Below are positions 21,764-34,300 of a stretch of 64,000 nucleotides of DNA, one piece after another (position 1 is the stretch's first letter; the number at the start of each line of letters is the position of its first letter). The translations under genes and the position numbers were made by a program. Below the pieces are notes generated by a model that was not told where the DNA came from, ran no database searches, and worked only from the letters and a program-made list of their open reading frames with translations. Origin of the DNA: Astropecten irregularis (lineage: Eukaryota > Echinodermata > Asteroidea > Paxillosida > Astropectinidae); assembly GCA_963971285.1 (NCBI GenBank), contig OZ020258.1, positions 62,001-126,000 on the forward strand, in the 5' to 3' direction.

Positions 21764-23063
21764 ATATATATATCTATCACATGTATGCATGGTACTTGTA
21801 GTACAGCCATTCCACGAACGCTTCCTATTAATTATGTACATGTAGATCCATGCATATGTCAAGCTGAATACACTTGCTACCTGATTGTAAATTCTCTGTG
21901 TGTATGTGGACATGTGCATCCTTGAATAATGGGCAACTCGTTTGTATTGTAAGTAAATAAGCATGTCATAGGTTACATCCACGTAAGAACAGGTATCATT
22001 CATGATAACTCTGTTAGAATCTGAAAACAGTCTTCACTTTCAACGCCATCATCACCCCCCCCCCCCCCCGCCCCCTTCAAACACACCAAAAATGGGCAAA
22101 GGGGGATGTAATAGGCACTTATTCCACGGTCTTTGTTGTTTTGCATCTTCTTTGTCTAACACAAAATAATATCCATTGCCTATTATAGGTTATCCCTAAA
22201 TGAAATACTTTCAATTCACTAAATATTCACAGATCTGTGGACATGAGGCCTTAGGCTACACCTATCATTTTACTTCAGTAATATTATTGCCTGAGTCTGA
22301 ATTACACCTCCATGCATTATGCACGGACATCCATCATATCAATCGATAAACTAACAAACCCTCTTCTATGGCACTGGGAATATGTAACCATGGTAACTAG
22401 CGGCCATGCAACAATTTCCCTCTACTCGTTAATTAATGAAACGGTGGATGGTTGCCATGGTTTCTAGATACACTGGGAACGTACCAATTGGAGTAAAAAC
22501 GGGAATGACTGCAAAAATGCTGTGATGACGTCAAACAATACAAGCTTTGTTCATCTTCATTTAGACGAGTTTTGGGTGGGGCTGAGTTTATTTGGGGGAT
22601 GATGGTGTTGCTGTTGCTTCCCATTTCGTTGTTTTTCAATGTGGGTTGAAAAATTCTGCAGCCATTTTCAAGTATGTCCTGGCTGACTTGCTTTTCTACC
22701 CTTGTGTAAAAATGGAGACTTCCCAGGTAAATCTCTTATACGACAGGCATCGTTTCATCCCTAATGAACACAATGCCTTTTGTCCACATTATCAAATTGA
22801 CTTAGTAGCCATAGCAGTTTGACGTGCAGTTTACAAATCAAGTGTCTCATATTAAGAGCCAAATATTAGACATATTTTGCCACAAATATAGTATAGACTG
22901 CGTTTTTTTAGCCGCTTGACTTTGACACATCAGAATCCATCACAAGGTGACAATCGAGTCAATAGAGAAACGGTGAAATACTTGCTGAAAATTTCCGTAC
23001 TCGGTTTGCTGTGTCGGCCTAGGTGAAGAACTCTTACATCAAGCAATTATACATTTGCCAACG
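21764..23063. other. Spacer and 5' region of the LRR gene
   Basis: Contains a C run near 22060. The 5'UTR of the LRR gene lies towards the right end; a possible acceptor (GGCCTAG at about 23016-23022) could mark a non-coding upstream exon junction. No other gene is recognised. Confidence 0.4.
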
Positions 23064-24077
23064 ATGGAAGTCGATTTATTTGAGGCTCCGAAGAATGCTC
23101 CTAAACAGTCGCGTCTCTTGCGACATAATACAGATCCCAACATCAGGAAATACACCCATCTCAAGGTCTCTGGCCTGGATCTCTCAGAACCACCAGATAT
23201 CCTATTCGAATTGACCAAACTTGAGTTTCTAGACCTCAGCCCAGAGAGGGAGACGTCATTACACTTCAAGCTTGCCGAGGTACCCAGAGAGATATCCCGC
23301 CTTGAGAACCTGACGGAGCTGTGTCTGGGCACCAATGAGCTGGCTGAGATACCTGCTGAAATATGTGAGTTGGTTAAGTTGGAGCGCCTCATCCTCAGCA
23401 ACAACCTCCTAACAAGCCTCCCCAAAGAGTTCAGACAGCTCCAACGCCTCAAAAGCCTCCACTTGGCCAACAACTTCTTCGAGGAGATCCCACGTACAGT
23501 GTTCTTCTTGAAGAATTTGGAATTCCTGGATGCATCTGACAACAAGATCTCGAGACTGCCTCGTGACGTCGGGAACTTGGTGAAGCTGCAAACCCTTCTC
23601 TTATACCTCAACCTACTGACAACCCTTCCTGAAGAACTGGGTAACTGTCGGGGTCTAAAGACTGTATGGTTGGGCATGAATAACCTCGTAAGCTTACCCC
23701 GTTGCTTCGGGAGACTGGAGCATCTTGACTGGGCCGACCAACCCATGTCATCAAACCTAGATGGCAACACTCTGGAGACTCCACCTATTGAAGTCTGCCG
23801 AGGAGGACCCACTGCCATCGCTGAGTACTTCGATAGCAACCCTGAGGCAGTGGCGTACACCACGGGTTTTAAGGCAGATGAGGATGAGAAAGAGGCTCAG
23901 CATGCACACTCGGATGACGAGGCTCCGCCGGGTACCTCAGCATCTATTGACTTGGATTCATCTGGGAATTGGAGCACATCATCGGTGCAGAGTTTCCCCG
24001 GTGCTGCACCATCGGTGAGACGAGGAAAGGCTGGTCCTGGAGGTGGTGTACCATTGAAGCACAGCAAGAAACGTTAG
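23064..24077 (+). CDS. Leucine-rich-repeat protein, single coding exon
   Basis: 337 residues from the ATG at 23064 (context CAACGATGG); the frame is open a little further upstream without another ATG. About seven LRRs of the 23-residue short type span residues ~50-240. Examples are LTELCLGTNELAEIPAEI, LERLILSNNLLTSLPKEF and LKSLHLANNFFEEIP. They are followed by a cap with NTLETPPIEVC.GG..AI.EYF, a C-terminal pattern seen in several intracellular LRR proteins. The ~90-residue tail is acidic and then serine/glycine-rich, ending in KHSKKR, probably disordered. There is no signal peptide or membrane segment, so it is likely cytosolic or nuclear. GC content is higher than in the flanks, as expected for a coding exon. 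I do not assign an orthologue; LRRs usually mediate protein binding. Confidence 0.85.
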   Translation: MEVDLFEAPKNAPKQSRLLRHNTDPNIRKYTHLKVSGLDLSEPPDILFELTKLEFLDLSPERETSLHFKLAEVPREISRLENLTELCLGTNELAEIPAEICELVKLERLILSNNLLTSLPKEFRQLQRLKSLHLANNFFEEIPRTVFFLKNLEFLDASDNKISRLPRDVGNLVKLQTLLLYLNLLTTLPEELGNCRGLKTVWLGMNNLVSLPRCFGRLEHLDWADQPMSSNLDGNTLETPPIEVCRGGPTAIAEYFDSNPEAVAYTTGFKADEDEKEAQHAHSDDEAPPGTSASIDLDSSGNWSTSSVQSFPGAAPSVRRGKAGPGGGVPLKHSKKR

Positions 24078-25397
24078 GCACTACAGTCATGACTGCAGGT
24101 GAGTTTGTTCCTGGTTAAATTGTCCACGAACTGGTCATTTGTTGTTTCCGTCTGTGGTTATCTCTTCATACCTCCAACCTCATCAACCCCCATCCTGAGC
24201 TGAATGCTCAGCCCTGTGATACCGCACATGCTTATACTAGTTTGTGATTTGTTTGTCTGTTCCATTTTAAAATATAAAAACACTTTGGTGTGTTTGCTTT
24301 TTCGAGAAAACGTTTCAAACATGGATGCAGGAATGCAGTTGCTCATCGCGTTTTATCTTTGTCCCTTTTCCTCTCTGTAGACACGGTGTCTTATGAAGTT
24401 TCACAGAAGATGTGACGAGCCCACTCTGTAGTTAGAATTCGGCCGTCCCATCTGCCGTGACCGTCCGTACATCATCCTTATATACAGCGCTCATCTTCAT
24501 GTGAGACTCAACAACTAAAACAAACACTTAAACTTGAACTTAAGTAAACTGGATAAATTGCACAAATTATGCAAATTTTTTCAAACTACTGATAAAAATA
24601 CTGTATTGGAGTACAGGAGCGGAGACACTCAAAACAGGGAGATCATTGTTTCATTTTCTGACCGTGAACAAGCTGTTACCACAATGATGTCATCATAAAA
24701 TAAGACATTTCTCCTTTTTTTTTGCAATTCCAGTATTTCTATAATTTGTAGGCCACCTATGAGAAGTGGATCAATGCTCTCCCTAACCAAACATTACTCA
24801 ATCATTGAAAATATCATTACCGTAATACTTGCCCTCACATCTCCATAGGGAGAGATGTGTGTGGTAGTTCAATGGGCAAAAACAATGTGGGAAAGCATCG
24901 CTAAAAATACTTACTAAACAATTTCTGTGAAATCCCCAGTGAGGCTGCGAAATCTTAATCTGACTTTAACCAAGTTTAATGCTTCATACTAAGAAAAAAA
25001 TATAATATTATGAACAACTCAAATTATATGATTATAATGATAATGATGTTGTAGATGAAAGTGTGTAAAGTTTTTAATTTGTGTAATTGTGGTTGAAGGG
25101 TTTAGAAATTCTATGATGAAAGTTAATTATTTTACTTTAATGTCTGGTTGGATGACGTGGCTATGTATGTAATTAGATTGCGTTCAATCTGCGAATGGCT
25201 GTCTTATTGTGCAAATGTATTTTAATAGATTTAACCACAGAAAATTGGTCAAACATGCTTTCAGTGCTTGCGTGTTAATTTGTTTCAGTATTTCATGTAT
25301 TATGAATATTATTCTAGAGCAACAATTGACCATGAAATAATACAATTGGCAATTAGCAAAATAGAAATAAACACTTGTAAGCCGAGACAGAAATAAA
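24078..25397 (+). other. LRR gene 3'UTR with an intron and poly(A) signal
   Basis: After the stop a GCAG|GTGAGT donor (intron from 24099) pairs with CTCTGTAG (intron end 24380), suggesting a spliced 3'UTR. An AATAAA follows at 25392-25397. An intron 21 bases after the stop is too close to trigger decay by the usual ~50-nt rule. Confidence 0.45.
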
Positions 25398-28300
25398 ACC
25401 ACGTTTTAGTCCAGCTAAATGTCTTTATGAAAAAAGTAAAACCATACAAAATGTTCATAAAACAGTTAAGCTATGTCGTCATGAAAGAGCCGTCGTTAAC
25501 ATCAGCTCTCAAAGGCTAAGTGCTTCAAACACTCAGCCTAAAAGTCGACATCATCGATAGGCAAGCGAATTATTGCTAGGATGACAAAAATATGCCAGGC
25601 CCCAAGGGGAGTTAGACCCGACAACACCAAGCCCACTATTTGCAGCAATTTCCAGGAATGGAGGCTGCCCTGTGCCACTGACCTATATTAATGCCCTCTG
25701 TTTGTCCCACGTCGCTAAACTAGTAAGTTCGGTGGTCCTACAGGAGTAATTGCTCTCATTATTTACCGTCATCCGGTTATCATTTAAGATGTTTTCGTGT
25801 TGATTATGACAAAAAATCGACTGATGTGTTGTCAGTGTTATTTGAACGAATTAAAATTCAAGAAATGGTCATTTAATACAAAGGTGTAGGCCTAATTACT
25901 GAGTCATCGATTACTGTAAAGGGAGTGAGCTCGTAACAATATATATATATATAATCAAATTCATAATTGCCCCCATCTTTAGACCAAACTGTTTTGCAGG
26001 ATCATGGTGAAAATACATTAATAACAAAAAGCGTCTAATTTTTGCAGACAAAATTAGCGCATTGTGGTCCTCCCATGCAGTTAAGTGGACCCGCCCCACC
26101 CCCGAATTAACTTGGAGTTAGTGGAGCCCTCCATCACCCCGTCTCATGCCATGGTGGTGAAAATTACATGGAGGAAGGACAACTATGTCCTCCATGATCT
26201 ATGGTTGTTACTTGAGAGATAAATCCAAACGGCGTGCAATAATTAAAAGGGGTACATGCTGATCGTCTATCAACCTAGTACACAATGGGAGTCAGAATCA
26301 AAATTGTCAATGACCAAGGGAGAGGGCGCTCTTTGCCTACCTCATGATTTCTTTATACAGCTCGCTATGATTGCCATAATGTCCTTGTGTGGATCTACTT
26401 TGATTATGACGTCATAAAAAACAAGGAAGCGGAGATTAGCCATTCATCTTAGCTGTCTGTTCAAGATCACTCCTGGTTTATCTCCAAACGGTCGAGGACC
26501 TTAGCACCTTTGTGCTATTCGCATCCAGGGAAACCAGGTTATTCCCACCGATTTTCAGTGGGGGTTCGTAATACTCAGTGCTGAGCTGAAAGTGAGGTAC
26601 TTTCACTACCTCATTATTGTTCAATATTTGTTCTGACAATTTTAATGTCCAAGACCATTAGATGGCTGTTTTGCAAGTTCTGCTTTTAAGTCTGTGTGTT
26701 GTTTTTGTTTTCAACTATCGCATTCAAAATGGCTCTGCCATGACCTTCTATAAAAGCCCTATAGTCCAAAACCATGCGAGTGAAATCAACGTGAACTTAG
26801 GGTGACCTGGGCCCCAAAGACACCATATTTTTTGTAAAGACTGATATCATATTGAATTGGTTCTGTCACTCTGACATGCCAATCATCAAGATTTGCATAA
26901 ACCGTCATCGCGATCTTTCGTCTAGTGCTTTAGCTGGCCTCGATATCACCAAGCCCTCGTCACGCGCGTCGTCATTAGGGAGCCATTTGGTCAAGTCTCA
27001 AAGCGAAAACTTTCTTGTCATAAGTTTTCCTGAAGTTGTTGTCTGGTTACTCAGAATGCATTGAAGCCAGACTATGTGGCTACGTTCCAATGCATTACGT
27101 TGATGGATTGTCGGTTAACGTCTGCAACTTTACTCTCGGGTCTGTCGGTAGGAACCTTCAAGAAAAATCGCGATCAGACAATCTCGAGTGGCCAGCAAAT
27201 ATTATTCATAGTAATTGATTTGACATCAGTAAGATTTATACTGAGGTTCTCATGAGGCTTTTAAGCTACTAATCAATGTTCTGATTCTTTGAAGTGTTTG
27301 GTGAGAAACTTATTGTGATGCGAAGACCGTATAGTAAGAGGGTCAGAGGTGTCAAACGTGAGCAGACGGGTAAAAATATAATGAATGAATAAACATGAAT
27401 AAATTATCATGAAATAGAGAAATTAAAGAGGACAAAGAATGAATGCACAGTGACGGAATTATGACATTTATAGTGCGCCCTTTCCACAAAAGTGACTGAT
27501 GAGTGTCCAAAGTATTTGTATGGGCGAGTATTATTAACTCTGCAGGCTCACTATTGGTCATTCATAAGGCCAATTATGTTCATCCATTACATGCATGTTT
27601 TGCTCTGTGGTACACACTGGAGCTTCCGTCCTCCATGATGTCATAAAGTAATATTCAGTATAATTTTGTTTCCATAATATATAATTCACTACTTTAGTTA
27701 AACTTTATACTCTCTAAATGCAAAAGAGTGAAAAATTCCACTCATTAGAATCGAGTTGTCCATAATATTTATTATAGTAGATCATACAGAATAGATGTAA
27801 GCCTAAGCCTTACTTTAAGCATTCTGTCTCACAGCTGCGCTATCTAATGATGTATATGAAATACAGTAAAAATAAATCTCATAAATTATAGGCCTACTTC
27901 ACTTGACTGAATTCATTCATATAGTATAGATTCCAAAAGTATTTTGATTTCTAATCAAATGAATTGCATCACTTAAACTTAAAGTCAAACTGGGAAAATA
28001 CGAACATTACGTTCTAAAATGAAATAAGAAGAGGTGTTCAGAGAAGAAAGGTTCATTTGACATTTTATAATCAATCCATACATAAGTTTTAATCTCAATG
28101 ATAGCCTATGGTGATGGCCAACTAGTGTGATCACAGAGCAAGGAGCAGCCCCTTAGGGGTTAAGCATGGTTAAAGCTTCCCTCAGTGCTTTAAATGAATC
28201 GAGACCAGTGAAAGAAAATACAATTGTCATAAATGTCAAGCACAAAAAGATTTAATTTCGCACCAAGTAAAGAACCAATACCGCTCAACCATGGGAGGTC

Positions 28301-31300
28301 CCATCGTTTCTTCGGTGTAAATAAAATGGAACAAGTTTTGACATTACGATCCCTTGTGCTCCCAAGGTGAACTTTAGGAGGGTGGTCCATGAAACAAGAA
28401 GTGATAAGATGTAACAGCTGAACGCAGACCGTTTAACTGGTTTTATTCCATTCAGAAAAAAGGCCAAATGAAGGCAAGAAACAGTGACAGTTCAATATAG
28501 GCCTAAGTTTGGGAAAATTAAACCAATAAGAAAAATCTTCAATCATTGAGCAATGAAAACTGATCGCCAACTCTCATTGAGTTGATTAAAGAATAAACAA
28601 CAAAGGCAGAGTAATACGTACGCGGACAACTATTTTCTCCGGTGAAAAAATACAGATTATTTTCTGCTCCATGATTGGGTACAAATTGTTACTTATTACA
28701 TGTAGGCCATATCTGGTTAAAAATACGCCCATAATATGGGAAACTGAGAACAAAGGAAAAAGTTCTTTAATTGTAACACTGGAGGCTCAAGTTAATTGAT
28801 TTTAGTTCACGGCTGCAAATATTCGAGTAGTCGATATCTGTGTTTGCATCTCATAGGTTGGCATGACATACGCCCTACATCCATCCACACATTCTGATCT
28901 ATATACCTCCTAATTCTCTCTTTCTTTTAATAGCAATATATCTCAGAATAATTTTGAAACAGGTAAGCTGGCAAAGTCATTATTAAATTCAGAAAGTTTG
29001 AAATAAACATAATTATTGTAGCGATGATCGTTTCACCCCTTGTGAGCATAGTATGGTGGTATTAACACCTTCCACCTGTCACAGCGGCACAATCTTATAA
29101 ATATTACGAGATACAAACGATGACGATCCTCTTTATTTCTACCTTCCCTAATAGGTCCACATTTAAATGAAGTGATCATGAGTATTATATTTTGAATAAT
29201 ATTTTATTTCAAATTCATTTGCTTTAATTTGCTAAATCAATCATTATAATTGATCACGTCAAACTAACACCATGTTTGGACGCGATGTAGGCCTCCAGAT
29301 TCAAATCATTTGCTTTCTCTACATAAAACTATAAAGTAAAAGGTCACTTTGAACATCTAAGGAGGCTTAATCTACAATAAAACAGAAAGTTTGATGTCGG
29401 ATGTAGCCTAGATATGCATTCAATTGCTTTTTGTTTTCGCAACTTGCCGATAACTACACCAGTTAATAACTGGTAATTGGAAAATACACTATAAATGACT
29501 CCATGCTTCTATACCGCATAATTTATAATACTCGGTATACCGATAACTGCGATGCGATGGCTAATCTCCACCGGGGGAACTGAAGCCCAGGCACGGTGGT
29601 GGTGTCTCGATTTGCCCGTCAGTTTGATCCATGGTTAGATCAAGGGGCTGTAACAGGAGGCGGGCAGGCTTGCTGTTGGTGTTTAGACTGTGAAACGAGC
29701 CGTGAATTGAGCCGGTGACTGATGGGGAACACATTGATCTAGTTAGGGCGAGGTTAGCCGAGTGAAATACGTCGACATCCCAGGGTAACGGTACCCGAAA
29801 GTAGGACAGATCACGGGCAGTACTCCCATGGAGGTATGGTACTCCTAAGTCCTAAACAATCAAGATCCTATCGACAGAAAATAAGGATTTCACACAGAAC
29901 AAAGCAAGATTCTTCGAAAAATTCTGCCTTTTTTGGGGGGGGGGTCTTACGTTAAAGATATTTGAAAAGTACGCAAAATATCAATGCACTTTGATAGTTC
30001 TACCGTGGAGGAAGACGTCTTAGCGTTTGGACTCGCACGGACGCTCTCATTCCTATAACTGAAGTAAATTCGCCCAAACAAAACAGTTTTGTTTTCTGTT
30101 ATTATGCAAAAATTCATGAAATTTTTAACATCCAGTTAATCATAATCCCCTGACAAGTTAATGAGCAGCGCTGCGAACATCATTCTTAAACCATGGAGGA
30201 ATTAAGGACATCTTTGCTTAAACCAACCATATATAGAAAACCTCCCTGGACCCCGACCAACCATGGCAAACAAGTTAAGTGTTTGGCAACTTCTTGCCGT
30301 TAAATTGAGATACAAACGTCAAATCCAGATTTGTAGTCAGCAATAAATGAACGAGACACAAACATGGACGATGTCTATGATTGGAATACTAGACTTATTT
30401 ATCACCAAATGAATTCTTTCAGAGTCTGACAAGAGAAATAATTCACACATTCTAAGGACATCAGAACCATTTCCTCTGACTGAAATTACTCGTATTTTAT
30501 TTTCACAGCTGTGACTGAGTGTCCTCCCAATTGCTCTCCTTCAATTTTGTTTGAAATATAAACAATAACTACATAGTGTCTCAACTTTTAAGATTGTATG
30601 GGTTGGAGGTTGCATTTAGGAAAACATAAGTAATCAGGAATGGGTGTACATTATGGGTCCATCACAAGTGTATCATTGTCCCTCTGGGAACGAGGCCGGC
30701 GGGCCATTTGCTGTCCAATTCAATTGCATTTTTGAGATTTAATCGGTGAATTAAATCTCAATCAGAAACAATCATCATTTCCAGAACCCGTTAATTACCG
30801 CATTTAGAGGAGTTTATGGCCCAGCAGGTCTTCATGTTTGGGTTGTAATAAAATACACCGCAGGTTCCGTACACACTCTATCTACACTGTATAGACAGCG
30901 TGTCCTTCAACGGGGAGTTGGTGAGAATTCCCCCATGCCATTTGGTGCTAATTTACAGTGAAACAATGTTAATGAAACCAAACAATGAAGTGTCGTGTAA
31001 AATTGACAACCCCGCAGAGAGGGAGGGGAGTGAGATTGTGTGAAGATGGTCAATCATTGGACGTTGTAGCCACGGGCTTTGGCCTGTCTGTTGGTCGAGC
31101 TAGCCGGGGTGGGGTTGCAAGCAAGACGAGCCCGAGGACAACAAGCTCCATAAAACTGTCAAACTTCTCGGTCAGAACATGGTCAGAGGCTAGGAACAGT
31201 TAGCTCTATGCTTCTTCCAAGCTCCCATCTATAGTTAATGTTATGTAATTATGGCCAGACAAATAGGGATAGCAGTTATGATTGAGGAGATATTAATTCA

Positions 31301-34300
31301 TTCAGATGTATACGTTGAAATGAAAAACAATAACATTATGAGAAAAATTCCAATCGCATGCAATGATTGCATCTCTGGGCGGGCGGTGCGAAACATACAA
31401 ATCAAACCAAGACACATGCACGAAACATACAAGAAACACCAAGAAGCAAGAAATAATTACCCAAAAACATGGATATGAGTCCCTTATCACTAATTCGAGG
31501 GAAAGAATAGCACAAACGTTGAAAATGCATACTTGATATACTATTTCCTCCACCCTATACCTGTAATATACATCATTCATATACGAGGACAGAAATTCAA
31601 TACTTGAAACAATAACCCAAGACTCAACTGAAATACTCGACTGGCAACAGTCGTCGCCAGAAGAACAAGAGCCGTTCAACTAAACAGCACCATATAACAT
31701 TAATACTTGCAATTATGTATTAATTATATCAGGCAAGTACTAGGCATGGGAGGTTTCTTCAAGGCGAAGTGAAGACACGACGCAGCCGGTTCGGCAGGAA
31801 CACTCGCATTTCCCGGAGTTTTCAGACGAAACTTACGGGGAGCTGAGTCACTAGGTCCACGGTGTGATGCATCGCGGCCCACGATGCAAAATCTGTTTTT
31901 TAATCTGAGGGCAGTTTGAGTTCATCTTGTCTTCACGATTGGATACTTTATTACTGAGGTATGAATCGCTAAGAGATAATATATTTTGCAATAAATATCT
32001 CCGATCAGAAGATACAAACGATTTGCTTTGTTGAAGAAATTGTCCGCCATAAAATAGGAAGTATTTTTCATCAATTACAAGTTCTCATTTAATTTTAGGA
32101 TGGCCTGCTTTTTTTATCGTGATGCGAACTTGTACTGAACCGAAATATACATAATGCGACCGCAAACCGATCCACACATAAACTGTCACCAGCAAAACCT
32201 TTAATAATTGTTCTTCTTCAAAATGATTTATTTTAGAAGCATATATAAAATTTAAATTTTAAATTTAAACGTATTTATATAAAACGTGAAGTGTTCAGCA
32301 GTCGCTTTTGCGAGACACTATCGCAATATCAAGTTGAATTTCGCAAAATAGTATTCTTTCAGTATACATCACATTACACAATTACTACAAGCACAGCCTA
32401 TAGCAAAAAATAACAGAGCTAATATACGGCCCTTTCATGAAGTACTTCCCCCTTTCACCTCAAACTTACCCCCTTCCCGCCCCCAATTTCCCCGACCTCA
32501 AAGCAGAAAGAGGTTAATGCCCGAGGCAACATAACTGGACAGTGCCAAGTAGGATTTACACTTATTAATATTCCCCTACGTGTAAGTGATTGAAGAATCC
32601 CTATGGCTGGGCACGAACCGTTGTTGTAGAAGAGTCTTTAGCAAATTGTCTGTATTAACATTGACAAGTGCGGGAAATCTGGCTTATGTACAATGTTAAT
32701 CTACATGGATGAAGTCACAGGAAGAATGTCATACCTCCTGATTATATCATACTAGACAGTCCTGTCACTCACTAGAATACAAATCATGTCATTCAACTTG
32801 TAAAATCAAGAAAGTAGACTTTCAAAAAGTTAGAAGAATTTGGAGGAAGGAAGGACATAGAATGTAAGTTTTATTATATACGTGAAGATGAAAAGGTTGA
32901 AGAAATATCCATGCTGGACACAGAACAACACATTTCCCAGTATGATTTCTGATAATCTTCAAAAAATGAATTTCAGACTACTTGTTCGATCCAGGTTTTG
33001 TTCACGAGAAACGAAATGCTCGTATAATTATTCTCGGACTACAAACAAAATCGGTTCTTCATAAGCGGACATTGACAAAATATCATTTGGATACGATGTT
33101 AATATTAAACTAAATGATTAATGGAAATCTTTTGCATGCATCTATATCTATAATATTCATAATCAAATGGCGCTTTGTCACCTGATGTGTACAATGTATC
33201 AATGTATTCAGACTAAAATAGATTGTGTCTGATTTAACCTTATAGATACATTTTACTTTCCTATAAAAAAAAAACAAGTTACCGCGGCAAACACAACAAC
33301 AACCGGCCGACAAATCATGCCAATGCACCCTTCAACATCATGCGATAGAACCGGACAACCGGAAAGACCATCAACCTAGTATAGTCAATTCCCAAATCCC
33401 AGAGAGCCTCAAGTATTACATTTTCTTGGGTATGGTAACTGGTCCTTGCTCAGAGCATTTCTACCTCCATGCTCCGAGGGACTGTTCATAGCAAACTGTA
33501 GCCCCCCACGGGGACGGGAAACGGAGAAAGACCAAAATGAAGTTAGTCAAGTTGAGACAGTGGATTGTTTTGCAACTTTGAAGAATAAGATAACATCATT
33601 CGTTGATTTCCTAACCACAAGACAATTTGGAATCCGATCGATTCTATGTCCAAACTATTTCTTCCCCCATGGTACAACCATGGATGAAAGACAAACCTAC
33701 CCCAAATCAGGCAAATTTGAGCTCGACTGTTCATAGGCCTAATGAAACTGCCGTGAAATAAAGTCAAACCTGCCATTTTGCCTTCCTTCACTACGGGCCA
33801 CCGCAAACAGGCTTGGAATAACGATGTTGCTCTTAAGATAAATACTCCAAGATTTGAAACAGGTTATAATTTCAGCTCATTATACATCGCACTTGCAGAC
33901 AAAAAATGGAACATTCCATAGTAGATCATGTTTATTTTTCTTCAAGGGTTGTCAAATAAACGCCATTTTGGAAAACGACACACCACGACACTACGCCTAT
34001 CTCCTAATTATTTCCTTCCAGGGGTGACTGTTTGTTTATTTTAAAAGGATGTAATAAACAGCAACCCACGAGCCAAAATAACTGCAGTTCAAGCTGAACT
34101 AATGATAATTCTATTTTACTTAATATCTTACCCATTGAGCTAGAGTTCCGGGCTTAGCTTTATTTTACTCTCCCCATGCGGCTACTTTCCTTGGGAAAAT
34201 GGAATTATAAATCATTAATAATAATCTGTTCGTTCCTTGCTGCGGCTGCTCTATATGGCGAAACGTTCATGTTTTTATCTTGACATCATTTGCAACATTA

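Noticed and set aside
23039..23863. 274-codon minus-strand frame opposite the LRR gene
   Set aside because: Antisense shadow of the LRR coding exon with no independent similarity.
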